Assembly (NCBI GenBank): GCA_964602515.1
Contig: CAZRRJ010000004.1
Coordinates: forward strand, 248,001 to 312,000
Reading direction: 5' to 3'
Source: Carboxylicivirga sp964602515
GTDB lineage: Bacteria > Bacteroidota > Bacteroidia > Bacteroidales > Marinilabiliaceae
DNA: 64,000 nucleotides
A program made the translations under genes and the position numbers. The notes under the pieces were generated by a model. It had not been told where the DNA came from and did no database searches. It saw only the letters and a program-made list of their open reading frames with translations. This document shows, piece by piece, positions 26,702 to 35,292 of this stretch. The stretch's first letter is position 1. Each line of letters opens with the position of its first letter.

Positions 26702-27841
26702 ATGCATAAAATTCTTCAATTAAGTATCCTGGTAATTTTATCAGTGCTAATTAGCATGCCATTGTTTGCATACGAAAAAAAATTAAATGACATATTGAAT
26801 AGCAAAGAGCTGAAAAAAATATCATCCGCTGAAAAGTTAATTGCCAAAGGTGATGCCATTATTAAGCAAACTGAAGTCCTTGAGATAGAAATTGAAAAAC
26901 TTAAAAATGCTAATGGCAGGGTTAAAACCGGAAAAATAAACAAATGCAGTAAACAAATTGCCGAAAAAAAAGTAAAAGCATCATTGTATTATAAAGATGG
27001 ATACAAGAAGTACATTGATGTACTGGATAACCGACTTAAAATATTGGATAAGTCAGGCAATTTTTTAGCTAAAGAAATACGTAATGACATTAAAGTTCTT
27101 GAGAAAAAAGCCCGTAAGCAATACAATAAAGCTGAAAACTTATCCTCCCCAGAGAAAACAATTGAACTCCTAAAACTGGCTCAGGAAAATCAGAAAAAAG
27201 CCATTGATCTACAAAAAAAATGTATATTAAGCCTTAGCAAAACGCATAAAGAAGAACCTGTGCTGGTAGCCGAGCAGACTGTTAAAGATTCTACCTCTAT
27301 AGCAAAAGCTACTGTATCCGAACAAGAATCAACAAATCCTCTGACTACTAATAAATTATCTTTACTATCAACTGATCTTTCAAATGGCTCAAATGCGACA
27401 ACCACTACTGGTGCACTTGCAGTTTCAACAGCAGCAGTAGTGGTTGATCCTTTTAATGAAACGAATAAAGCTGCTCCGTCTGAGATAACACAGTCAGAAA
27501 TGATAAGGGAAAAATCTGCCCCTGCAAACGAACCGGTTGAAGAAGCCCTTATTGAAAATCAAACTACAAATGCAGAGGTATTTCTTACAATTCAGTTTAT
27601 GGCTGATAAAAAGAAAGCAACTGATGCCCAAATATCTAGCATATATAGTGGTAACAAAGAAGTTATTGAGATGAATATCAGCAATTGGTACAAGTATTCG
27701 GTAGGAAGATATAAGAGCATAGAGGAAGCACAAGCAGATATGAAAGCAGAAAATATTAAAGGTTTTATTGTTGCCTACTACAAAAAACAACGTATATCGG
27801 TAAAAAAAGCAGTAAGTTTGTTAAATGAGTATTCATTATAA
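26702..27841 (+). CDS. Secreted coiled-coil protein with C-terminal SPOR-like domain
   Basis: The 379-residue protein has a signal peptide (ILVILSVLISMPLFA), a Lys-rich helical region (about 25-190: EKLIAKGDAIIKQTEVLEIE, ARKQYNKAENLSSPEK), a Ser/Thr/Ala-rich linker (about 200-285), and a C-terminal domain of about 85 residues (FLTIQFMADKKKA, WYKYSVGRYKSIEEAQADM, GFIVAYYKKQRISVKKAV). That end resembles SPOR-type domains, which bind denuded peptidoglycan. It stands 29 bases before the DUF6588-like gene and probably shares its transcript, suggesting a joint envelope role. No close family name comes to mind for the N-terminal part. Confidence 0.65.
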   Translation: MHKILQLSILVILSVLISMPLFAYEKKLNDILNSKELKKISSAEKLIAKGDAIIKQTEVLEIEIEKLKNANGRVKTGKINKCSKQIAEKKVKASLYYKDGYKKYIDVLDNRLKILDKSGNFLAKEIRNDIKVLEKKARKQYNKAENLSSPEKTIELLKLAQENQKKAIDLQKKCILSLSKTHKEEPVLVAEQTVKDSTSIAKATVSEQESTNPLTTNKLSLLSTDLSNGSNATTTTGALAVSTAAVVVDPFNETNKAAPSEITQSEMIREKSAPANEPVEEALIENQTTNAEVFLTIQFMADKKKATDAQISSIYSGNKEVIEMNISNWYKYSVGRYKSIEEAQADMKAENIKGFIVAYYKKQRISVKKAVSLLNEYSL

Positions 27842-27870
27842 CATTTAATACACCTCAACATACTGATGTT

Positions 27871-28848
27871 ATGAATAAATTAAAATTGTTTTTAAGCGTT
27901 GCTTTTATAGCAACATCTGTTCAATTATTTGGTCAAGCTCAGATAGTTGACTTTTTAAAAGCCGGACAAACAGATGCCAATGCTTTATCTCAGGCCTACT
28001 TATTACCCTATGGCGAAATGCTGGGTGTTAACCTTAATAGTGGGTGGTACAATACCGCTAAAGTACATAAAATAGGTGGTTTCGATATTACTATTTCTGC
28101 AAGTTATGCAATGGCTCCCAGCAGTAAAAAAAGCTTTGATCCAAGTAGTCTTGGACTTACAACAGTTGAAGCAGCCAACTCCGGCATGGCTCCTACTATG
28201 GCAGGTGACAAGAACTCGAGTATGGCTTTTAATGAGATTAATACGGGTATGGAAGTCATTAACATGAAAGGTTCAGGTGCTGATGCCTTCATTAGCCCAA
28301 TGATACAGGGTGCTGTTGGTTTACCATTTCATACAGAAATAATGGGACGCTTTATGCCTAAAGTAAGTTATGGTGATTATGGTGATGCAGGCCTTTGGGG
28401 AATTGGCCTTAAGCACTCTATTAAAGATTATATCCCATTTGTAAAACGTCTGCCGTTTTTACAGGCATCTGTTTTAGCTGCTTACACTGATTTTGATGCC
28501 AAATTAGGTGTAAGTAACGATGGACTTAGTTCTGATATAGGCACTGGCTCAGGAGATCTGGAAACATCTGCAGGAGCATTTACTACACGTTTACTAATTG
28601 GTGTTAATGTACCTGTTGTATCATTTTATACCGGATTGGGTTATGGTACAACTACGAGTAACTTTGATGTTATTGGTGAGTTTTCTGGTTATGATACATC
28701 AAATCCTATTGCCTTAGAATATAAAACCAATGGTTTTGATTTTAATGCAGGCATGCGCATTCGCCTGGCAATATTTTCATTACATGCAGACTATACGGTT
28801 GGTGAATACTCAGTGATTACAGCGGGCGTTGGAATCAACTTTAGATAA
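27871..28848 (+). CDS. DUF6588-like secreted outer-membrane protein
   Basis: This 325-residue protein has a signal peptide (LKLFLSVAFIATSVQLFGQ). The motif YLLPYGEMLGVNLNSGWYNTA, followed by HKIGGFDITIS, resembles the start of DUF6588 proteins as I recall them. The second half has barrel-like strands (FMPKVSYGDYGDAGLWGIGLKHS, VVSFYTGLGYGTTT, IRLAIFSLHADYTVG, ITAGVGINFR), ending in Phe-Arg. Function is unknown; an outer-membrane barrel is inferred. It follows the SPOR-like gene and ends in a strong terminator. Confidence 0.68.
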   Translation: MNKLKLFLSVAFIATSVQLFGQAQIVDFLKAGQTDANALSQAYLLPYGEMLGVNLNSGWYNTAKVHKIGGFDITISASYAMAPSSKKSFDPSSLGLTTVEAANSGMAPTMAGDKNSSMAFNEINTGMEVINMKGSGADAFISPMIQGAVGLPFHTEIMGRFMPKVSYGDYGDAGLWGIGLKHSIKDYIPFVKRLPFLQASVLAAYTDFDAKLGVSNDGLSSDIGTGSGDLETSAGAFTTRLLIGVNVPVVSFYTGLGYGTTTSNFDVIGEFSGYDTSNPIALEYKTNGFDFNAGMRIRLAIFSLHADYTVGEYSVITAGVGINFR

Positions 28849-28870
28849 AAGATTTTTAAAATATTATCAA

Positions 28871-28903
28871 AGGCCCTGAATACAATAATATTCAGGGCTT
28901 TCT
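28871..28903. terminator. Terminator after the DUF6588-like gene
   Basis: GCCCTGAATA (28873-28882) pairs perfectly with TATTCAGGGC (28889-28898) over a 6-base loop, followed by TTTCTGTT. It may also stop transcription from the convergent nitroreductase gene. Confidence 0.75.
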
Positions 28904-28921
28904 GTTAGTTAAATATATTGC

Positions 28922-29455
28922 TTACTTTTTTAAAGGTTCTCCAAATACTTCTTCAAAAACAACTTCATTAAAGGCCTTACGTGTTTTAGGCGGTGACTTA
29001 CTTTCTGCCGGGTATCCAACTGGCAAAATTGCAATTGGTTCGATATGATCGGGCAACTTCAGTACTTCCCTGACAACAGTTGGATCAAAATGGCAAATCT
29101 AACATGTGCCAAGTCCCAGTTCTGTAGCTCGCAACGTCATATGATCGATAGCAATAGCTACATCTACATCGCAATGGTCTTTTTGATCAATGGTGCGCTT
29201 CCACGATTCATTATGGTTACCACATACAACTATTACCTGCGGCACTTCCTTAAACCAATCTTTGTGATATGCAGTTTTTATTCTTTTAAGATTTTCATCT
29301 TCAGAGACCATTATAAAATTCCACGGTTGTTTATTTGCTGCAGAAGGAGCCATTCTTCCGGCTTCCAAAATTTCAACAACCAAAGCTTTAGATACCTTTA
29401 ATGGCTTATATTCTCTCACTGAATAACGTTCACGAAGTAATTGATTAAAATGCAT
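28922..29455 (-). pseudogene. Nitroreductase family gene interrupted by an in-frame amber codon
   Basis: The frame from 29455 to 28922 would encode 177 residues of an FMN-dependent nitroreductase (RERYSVREYKPLKVS, GRMAPSAANKQPWNF, DVDVAIAIDHMTLRATELGLGTC). Codon 119 (29101-29099) is TAG. After it the same frame continues with a normal family C terminus: ICHFDPTVVREVLKLP, then EPIAILPVGYPAES, to a TAA at 28922. In the family this position is usually Trp (GTCWI), and one G-to-A change turns TGG into TAG. Either the gene is recently inactivated or the base is an error; no other frameshift or decay is visible. The truncated 118-residue product would lack its C-terminal FMN-site part. Confidence 0.85.
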
Positions 29456-29606
29456 AAAACAAGACTTTGTTCGATTGCTTAATGTGTTTTTTCTTTATAA
29501 CAAAATTAAAAGGACTCACGTAACTTCCAAATTTTAGCTGATACAAATAAATTTTAATCAATATCTAAGATACGAGATAAAAAAGATGTGTTTTTAATAA
29601 GCTCAT

Positions 29607-30407
29607 TTAAAAATAAACCGGGATTAAGTGATCTATTTTCTGCATCACTTGAAATAAATCTTCTCCAAGAATCTCTTTTTGCCGATCTAAAGATATCTTT
29701 TCAAGTTGCTTATATCGCATTGATTTTGTGTAGTTATAATTTATTCCTCTATTAGTTACCTGAATCCCTGCTGCAAAAACACCTGTAATAAATATTAAAA
29801 CAGCCATATATCTGCTCACCTTCTTCTTTATAAGAAAAAATGACAGCCCAAGGTTAAGGGAAATAATGCTACATATTATAAGAAATACATCGTAATTATT
29901 CCACCACCAAATATGTCCCCAACCACCAGAATACTGAGCCGATGGCCACCAAAAAGCAACGCCTCCCCACGAACTTGCCGGAGTAAGCATATCCTCAAAT
30001 AAATGAATAATATAGCCTAGAAAAAAGGCTAACAGCAGGCTGGTGCATTTATTAACTCGCTGCTTAAGTGTGTTATTTTCTGCGATTGAGTTTTTATCAA
30101 ATACTAATAAGTTTAGCCCAAGTAACACTGTAAAAAAAATTGCAGCTACTAGCGAATGAAAAAAGGCATGATGAGAATACCACAATTTAGCGGAATATAT
30201 TTCTTTACCAGTTAGCGATAGGTTAAACCACTGCCCAAAGGTGGAGTCAAAACCTGACCACATACTTATAGCATCAATATCCGGCAAAGCTGCTCCAAGA
30301 GCACCTAAAAATAGTATTCCGGCCTTATGCCCAATACTTTTATCCTGGTAATGAATAATAACGGAGCCAATAGCAACACCTGATAAGGTATGTGTTAGTA
30401 TATCCAT
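29607..30407 (-). CDS. YdjM-like membrane-bound predicted metal-dependent hydrolase
   Basis: The 266-residue protein starts with MDILTHTLSGVAIG, the usual start of the YdjM/DUF457 family, followed by GALGAALPDIDAIS and WYSHHAFFHSLVAA, where conserved His and Asp could bind metal. FFLGYIIHLFEDMLTPASSWGG is another family motif. It has four or five membrane helices and an Arg/Lys-rich C terminus. Family members affect envelope or phospholipid processes, but the reaction is not established. It overlaps the preceding barrel-like gene by one base (TAATG-type junction). Confidence 0.85.
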   Translation of the reverse strand: MDILTHTLSGVAIGSVIIHYQDKSIGHKAGILFLGALGAALPDIDAISMWSGFDSTFGQWFNLSLTGKEIYSAKLWYSHHAFFHSLVAAIFFTVLLGLNLLVFDKNSIAENNTLKQRVNKCTSLLLAFFLGYIIHLFEDMLTPASSWGGVAFWWPSAQYSGGWGHIWWWNNYDVFLIICSIISLNLGLSFFLIKKKVSRYMAVLIFITGVFAAGIQVTNRGINYNYTKSMRYKQLEKISLDRQKEILGEDLFQVMQKIDHLIPVYF

Positions 30408-30949
30408 TAAATACCAACTCCAAATCCAACACTATAAATAGGTTCCCAAGCTTTATAAGGGGAGTGTGCATCTTGCAATACATCAAATAATATTTGCATA
30501 GAAAAGAAAGCTCGTTCGGAAATCATTTGACGATAACCACCTCCAATATATATAAACGGAACAAAACCACGTTCTTTTGACATTGGTATGGTATTGAAAT
30601 ATCGCTCCATGCTGTAACCTGCAAATTCGGTATGTGCATATACCTTAGGTACAATATTGTACTGGGCAAATACACGGCCTCCATATTGATTATATGTTAA
30701 TGAGGGATTAAATCTTTTATCTTTAGTATATTGATACTCGATGCCTAATCCGGCATATACCTTTTCATTGAGTTTAGCACCAATAACCGGACTAATTATA
30801 ATATTAGTGTAGCTACCAAAAGTTAAGCCCAGATTACCACCTGTAAAAAGTTTTTCTTTAAAGGGTGTTTTACCTGTTGTTTGAGCAGCACTAAGCAAGC
30901 AAAAACAAATTAGTACTGCTACTGAAGTAATTCTTTTAATGTAACACAT
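30407..30949 (-). CDS. Small secreted outer-membrane beta-barrel-like protein
   Basis: From the Met at 30949 the protein has 180 residues: a signal peptide (ITSVAVLICFCLLSAAQ) and then alternating strands with Gly/aromatic patterns (GGNLGLTFGSYTNIIISPVIG, VYAGLGIEYQYTKD, GGRVFAQYNIVPKVYAHTEF, FVPFIYIGGGYRQ, IYSVGFGVGI). It probably is an eight-stranded barrel of unknown function. The open frame continues upstream to 31117, but that part is the out-of-frame image of the zinc-ribbon gene. It is coupled to the YdjM-like gene. Confidence 0.72.
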   Translation of the reverse strand: MCYIKRITSVAVLICFCLLSAAQTTGKTPFKEKLFTGGNLGLTFGSYTNIIISPVIGAKLNEKVYAGLGIEYQYTKDKRFNPSLTYNQYGGRVFAQYNIVPKVYAHTEFAGYSMERYFNTIPMSKERGFVPFIYIGGGYRQMISERAFFSMQILFDVLQDAHSPYKAWEPIYSVGFGVGI

Positions 30950-30959
30950 AAGATTGGGT

Positions 30960-31157
30960 TTAAATACATCCACAAACAAAACCATCAGCAAGTTCATCAA
31001 GCATTTCTTTAATTTTAACAGCTTCCTGGGGCGTATTCTTACAGCATTTACATACCGGCAAATTAACTTCACTATGATATTTAATATCATGTAATTGAAA
31101 AGCCTTTTCACAAACAAAACACTTGTATAACTTGTTATGGAGAATATTGTCTGGCAT
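30960..31157 (-). CDS. Small zinc-ribbon-like protein
   Basis: About 65 residues from the Met at 31157 (a Met at 31172 is also possible). Two Cys pairs, CFVCEKAF and CKCCKNTPQEA, and a terminal CGC suggest a small zinc-binding fold, followed by a helix (KIKEMLDELADGF). It ends 10 bases before the barrel-protein gene and is the first gene of that minus-strand group. I know no named family for it. Confidence 0.6.
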   Translation of the reverse strand: MPDNILHNKLYKCFVCEKAFQLHDIKYHSEVNLPVCKCCKNTPQEAVKIKEMLDELADGFVCGCI

Positions 31158-31295
31158 ATTATTTGACTGCAAAATAATAAAATTGAACTATAAAAACTTT
31201 CAAGTTATGAAATGATACTGACTTTTTTTTAATAAAACGTTAAATTTAATGATTGAACACATGTACATGTATTCATCAACATAGGATCTTAAATT

Positions 31296-31817
31296 ATGAG
31301 CAACATAAAATCAATTATCAACTATTTAGTGTTATCAACTCTGTTAACGATACCGGTTCAAAATAGTTTTGGACAAAAGAAAAATAAGAAAGAGAGCCGC
31401 ATGGAAGAGTATGCGGAGACTAAAAAACTAATTGATACAAGACAATTCACCTTCGTAGCTAATCGTGCCTACCCACAAGGAGGTCGTTCAATTGACCTAA
31501 CAACGAACTACGGATTTGTAAAAATAATGGGTGAAGAAACAGAAGGTGACATGCCTTTTTTTGGACGTGGTTACAGCGTTCCTTATGGCGGTGATGGTGG
31601 TATTAAGTATGATAAAACACCTGTTGAAGACGAAAAAATAGAGTTTAACGAAAAGAAAATGAGAATATCTTATCGTTTCGAGGCTAAAGGTAAAACAGAC
31701 ACTTATCAAATTGTGATGGATATTGCATCAAATGGAAATGCAACCTTAAGTATAACCAGCAACAACCGTAGCCATATTAGTTATAGCGGTGAGATAAGCA
31801 AGAATGAGGAAGACTAA
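31296..31817 (+). CDS. DUF4251 domain-containing secreted protein
   Basis: This 173-residue protein has a signal peptide (INYLVLSTLLTIPVQNSFGQ) and a charged linker. A DUF4251 domain follows: LIDTRQFTFVANRAYPQGGRSIDL, then FFGRGYSVPYGGDGGIKYD, and strands up to NGNATLSITSNNRSHISYSGEI. The family is frequent in Bacteroidota, with a lipocalin-like beta structure and unknown ligand. The gene is alone; a 12-bp palindrome ACATGTACATGT at 31259-31270 sits 25 bases before the ATG. A strong terminator follows. Confidence 0.85.
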   Translation: MSNIKSIINYLVLSTLLTIPVQNSFGQKKNKKESRMEEYAETKKLIDTRQFTFVANRAYPQGGRSIDLTTNYGFVKIMGEETEGDMPFFGRGYSVPYGGDGGIKYDKTPVEDEKIEFNEKKMRISYRFEAKGKTDTYQIVMDIASNGNATLSITSNNRSHISYSGEISKNEED

Positions 31818-31841
31818 AATAAAAGCGAATTCCTTTCTGTG

Positions 31842-31874
31842 GGCTGTTTCATACGCAACAGCCGTTTTTTTTTT
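31842..31874 (+). terminator. Terminator after the DUF4251 gene
   Basis: GGCTGTT (31842-31848) pairs with AACAGCC (31857-31863) over an 8-base loop and is followed by G and at least ten T. Confidence 0.8.
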
Positions 31875-31937
31875 TGTGAAATAGAGTAATATCACTACTA
31901 CATTTGCCATTGGCTAAGCCAAATATTTTAATCAAAA

Positions 31938-32390
31938 AGAGGGTGTCCGAAAATATTATAACAGATGTCTACCGAATAAAGCTACAATATTTATCACCCT
32001 AGCAGTCAAATGCTATTTAACCTGAGTTCGACGTAAAATTTTGAATTTATCTCATTACATATAAGTCTCTAAGGTATTCGGTAGAACATTGTTTCAGATC
32101 GTTTGAAGATAGTGAGTTTTAAGTTAATTTGACGAAATAATAGCGGGCTATTTTGAGTCAATTACATGAAGAAAATCGCTGTTTTCAAGTGAGCCCCACA
32201 AGCTTTGAATAAAAGACTGATTTGCTGTGTCAATTTTTATTACTATAGTACACACTATTCCTATAGAATTATTCCTTGTAAATCAGCCCCTTATTTCAAT
32301 CTGTGTTTTAAAACTCAAATCGAACTCAGGTTATTTTAAATTACATCCCGACTTCGCCCAATGAGCAGTACTGGTTTTCAAACACCCTCT
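31938..32390. mobile_element. MITE-like or insertion-sequence remnant with nested inverted repeats
   Basis: The ends are 16-base imperfect terminal inverted repeats (AGAGGGTGTCCGAAAA at 31938-31953 against TTTTCAAACACCCTCT at 32375-32390; 14 of 16 bases match). Inside lie two further perfect inverted pairs: TCTACCGAATA (31968-31978) with TATTCGGTAGA (32075-32085), and AACCTGAGTTCGA (32019-32031) with TCGAACTCAGGTT (32320-32332). There is no reading frame of note, so a transposase in trans would be needed. No clear target-site duplication is visible. The inner 13-bp repeats may mark a second element inserted into the first. Confidence 0.6.
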
Positions 32391-32411
32391 AGTTTATATG
32401 TTGGGTTAATT

Positions 32412-34082
32412 TTACTTCCCTAAAAGCAATATGTCGTATTGTGTTTTTATACTTACTTTGTTATTCTTAACAACTACTGTTTTGGCAGAATAATAATCCT
32501 TTAAGTAATCTCCATTAGAAAAAATGCCGCTTACATCAACTTCTTTAAGTCCCTGAGCCAAATCCAGTCCAACAACAACCTTATCGACATAATCAGGTGA
32601 ATTATATTCGCGTTTGAAATAATAAGGCTTAGCCGTTAATTGCTGATGAACACCTGCACCTACCGAAGGATGTGCAACACGGAAACGACCTAGCTTCTGC
32701 CAGTGTGCCAATATTTCTTTTGCCGGCACACCATTAATATCGGCATTAGCTTCCAGTTGATCCCAATTCATAAATGAACGTAAAGTAGCATCTCCAACGG
32801 TGCCTTCTATTTCAAGGCTACGACCTGTTTCATCACCATAATACACTTGCGATGAACCTGGACATAACAACAACTTGGTTCCTGTTTCAATAGTACGCTG
32901 ACGTTGTTTATCAAATGGCTCACCATCATCATGTGAAGTCGCATAGTTCATTGTGCTTAATCCTTTTAATGGCCCTTGAAGTACTGAACTGTATTTAGAA
33001 AAAATCTCTTCATAGCTTTTATTGGCATCAGACTTAAACTCAAAATTTATCAGACTTTGCATACCATGGGCAAAATAATCCACTTTTTGATCTCCAAAAT
33101 CGAACCAACGTCCACCCGATACTCCATAATTATAAACCTCTCCTAGCATAAAGAACTCATTGTCATCAAGAGCCAAATCCGGATTAGCTGCTTTCCAATC
33201 TGCAAAAGCTTTTACTGCTTCTTTCCAAAGGTCAGCCCAAACGGACTCTTCAGTATGCTTTACTGTGTCTAAACGAAAAGCATCAATACCGTACTTACGG
33301 ATATAATCGGTTAACCATTTAATAATATAGTAACGTGCCGTACGTGGATAACCGGTTTTGGTAAAAAATGCATCTAATTCATCCATTTCCTTTTCTAAGC
33401 GACCCTCATCGGCCCATTTATCCATTAAAGCCTTTGGTAATTCTACTTCCTGAGTGCTTTCAGTCTTAATATCTGGTAAGTTTTCAACCAAAGTACAGGT
33501 AACCGTTGATTCATAATCCTGATACTTACACTGGGGATTATCACGTGCCCAATCATGCCCCCAAAAAGGATCTTTATTGGTAACAGGACCAGTATGGTTT
33601 ATTACTACATCCAAAATGATACGTATACCATGTTTATGAGCTGTTTCAACCAACTCAGTCAATTCTGCTTCTGAACCAAAATTAGGTTCTAATGAAGTCC
33701 AGTCTTTGGTCCAGTAGCCATGAAAACCATATGTATTGCCTGTACCTTCGTCAACAGAACCATGAATTTGCTCTACTACGGGACTAAACCATATAGCATT
33801 AATACCTAAATCGGTAAAATAGCCCTCTTGAATTTTTTGTGTAATCCCTTTTATATCTCCTCCCATAAACCCCCGAAGTACACCTGTCTTTTTTGTACGG
33901 TTGAAGTTTAAATCATTAGCTGTATTACCATTCTTAAACCTATCAGTTAATAAGAAATAAACATTGGCATTTTCCCACATAAAAGGAACTTCACCAACTT
34001 CTCTGCTTTGATTTGTTTCCTTAGACACACATGAAGTTAACAACGTCACAACCATCAACATCAGTGAAAATACATTCTTCAT
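32412..34082 (-). CDS. GH13 alpha-amylase family lipoprotein
   Basis: The 556-residue protein has a lipoprotein signal (VVTLLTSC, Cys18), so it sits on the cell envelope. A GH13 (beta/alpha)8 domain follows: ILDVVINHTGP (region I), AFRLDTVKH with the nucleophile Asp (II), FMLGEVYNYG with the acid/base Glu (III), and ATSHDDGEPFDK (IV). It cleaves or rearranges alpha-glucans such as starch or maltodextrins. The transcript has a leader ending with CTAAATTTTACAA, identical to that of the second GH13 gene at 57.3 kb, and a LacI-type operator-like site lies 156 bases upstream. There is no Sus system beside it. Confidence 0.93.
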   Translation of the reverse strand: MKNVFSLMLMVVTLLTSCVSKETNQSREVGEVPFMWENANVYFLLTDRFKNGNTANDLNFNRTKKTGVLRGFMGGDIKGITQKIQEGYFTDLGINAIWFSPVVEQIHGSVDEGTGNTYGFHGYWTKDWTSLEPNFGSEAELTELVETAHKHGIRIILDVVINHTGPVTNKDPFWGHDWARDNPQCKYQDYESTVTCTLVENLPDIKTESTQEVELPKALMDKWADEGRLEKEMDELDAFFTKTGYPRTARYYIIKWLTDYIRKYGIDAFRLDTVKHTEESVWADLWKEAVKAFADWKAANPDLALDDNEFFMLGEVYNYGVSGGRWFDFGDQKVDYFAHGMQSLINFEFKSDANKSYEEIFSKYSSVLQGPLKGLSTMNYATSHDDGEPFDKQRQRTIETGTKLLLCPGSSQVYYGDETGRSLEIEGTVGDATLRSFMNWDQLEANADINGVPAKEILAHWQKLGRFRVAHPSVGAGVHQQLTAKPYYFKREYNSPDYVDKVVVGLDLAQGLKEVDVSGIFSNGDYLKDYYSAKTVVVKNNKVSIKTQYDILLLGK

Positions 34083-34237
34083 AATTGTAAAATTTAGTTT
34101 GCTTGTAAAAATAAGAAAGGCTTTTCATAATTGCTTGATTACTGATTTAAAACAAGCTACATAAAACAGGTTATACAACTATATAACAACACAATACATA
34201 CAAGACTCTAACACAATAATAAGTGATCCTTATTTTC

Positions 34238-34251
34238 CGAAACGGTTTGCG
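34238..34251. promoter_or_regulatory. LacI-type operator-like site upstream of GH13 gene
   Basis: CGAAACGGTTTGCG is an imperfect palindrome sharing the AAAC/GTTTGC halves with the site at 58815-58826 upstream of the other GH13 gene, at a similar distance from the start codon (156 against 171 bases). A shared maltose/starch repressor or activator is inferred. Confidence 0.4.
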
Positions 34252-34478
34252 AAAAAGACTATTCACAACGTAAATAACAAAAATAATGCACAAAACATTT
34301 CAGTTAGCATTAGAAACTGTTATTTCATGCAATTAATCCAAATAAGGTATTTCTATAGTTTTGGCAACACTTTTTATTGCACTGTCCGTAATCTTAAATT
34401 TTAATCTGAATTCTCCTTTACCTGTAAAAAGCACTTTTCTGACGTAAACATAACTCGATCAATTTCTCAAAAAATAAT

Positions 34479-34486
34479 TACATTTG
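34479..34486 (+). promoter_or_regulatory. Putative -7 element of the thioesterase gene (TACATTTG)
   Basis: An exact TAnnTTTG match lies 30 bases before the ATG. The -33 region has only AATTTCTC, so support is moderate. Confidence 0.35.
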
Positions 34487-34516
34487 ATCACTTTTTAACC
34501 TTTACAGATAAACAAA

Positions 34517-35257
34517 ATGAATATAAATGACTTGCGTTTAAAAGCTAGTTATCCGGTAACATCAGCCGATACAGATATGTACTCACGACTAAAGCTAAGT
34601 GCATTGGCCAACTACCTTATACAAGCTGCCATTTGTTCAGCCGAAAAGCTAAAATTTGGATTCTCAGCTTTAAAAGAGGAGAATTTATTCTGGGTACTTA
34701 ACCGGTTGACAATTGAAATATACCGCCCAGTGAAATGGAGCGAAATAGCTGAAGTAGAAACATGGCCCAAAAATATTGAGCGTATTTTTTATTTGCGCGA
34801 TTTTATTGTACGCGATGAGCAGGGTGAGATAGTTGCAAAAGCGACATCTGCATGGTTATCTATTGACCTGAAAAGTAAACGCCCAACTCTGCTTAATAGT
34901 AATAAGACTGAAGCTTTCACAAAGCTTAATGATCTTCATGCACTGGATTATTTTCCATTAAAATTGGATGGTATACAAAAAGATTATACCTGTACGATTA
35001 CTCCTGAATATTTCGATATTGACCTGAATAAGCATGTAACATCTACACGTTATATCGATTGGATGATGGATCTTTTTGATCCTGAATTCCACCGGACACA
35101 TTACCCGAAACACCTTTCAATTAACTATATGAAAGAAACCATGTATAGTGAAAAAATTGAGCTAGCACAACAAAACAATGGAACAAATCATGGCTTTGAA
35201 GGCTTTAATACCATTCAAAATAAAGTGGCTTTTAGAGGGCATATCAATTTTGACTGA
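34517..35257 (+). CDS. Acyl-ACP thioesterase
   Basis: The 246-residue protein has two hot-dog folds in tandem, as in plant-type and bacterial FatA/FatB-like thioesterases. The first begins YPVTSADTDMYSRLKLSALANYL and contains FWVLNRLTIEIYRPV; the second contains TPEYFDIDLNKHVTSTRYIDWMMD, where Asn and His are the expected catalytic pair. It would release fatty acids from acyl carrier protein in the cytosol. It is alone, divergent from the GH13 gene and convergent with the radical SAM gene. Confidence 0.92.
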   Translation: MNINDLRLKASYPVTSADTDMYSRLKLSALANYLIQAAICSAEKLKFGFSALKEENLFWVLNRLTIEIYRPVKWSEIAEVETWPKNIERIFYLRDFIVRDEQGEIVAKATSAWLSIDLKSKRPTLLNSNKTEAFTKLNDLHALDYFPLKLDGIQKDYTCTITPEYFDIDLNKHVTSTRYIDWMMDLFDPEFHRTHYPKHLSINYMKETMYSEKIELAQQNNGTNHGFEGFNTIQNKVAFRGHINFD

Positions 35258-35292
35258 TATAGCTTAATCGCCTCTTTTACAACTTTGCTGGA

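Larger units (their letters stand above)
34083..34516. other. Divergent intergenic region between GH13 and thioesterase genes
   Basis: This 434-base AT-rich region carries the GH13 leader motif at 34085-34097, the operator-like CGAAACGGTTTGCG at 34238-34251, and a -7 box for the thioesterase gene at 34479-34486. I see no coding frame or RNA gene. Confidence 0.5.

Noticed and set aside
29099..29101. Recoding (pyrrolysine or readthrough) as an explanation of the nitroreductase TAG
   Set aside because: No recoding hairpin or pyrrolysine machinery is seen, and the position is normally Trp; a simple mutation or error is likelier.
29045..29401. A 118-codon plus-strand frame opposite the nitroreductase
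   Set aside because: Antisense to clear family motifs of the nitroreductase; no own similarity.
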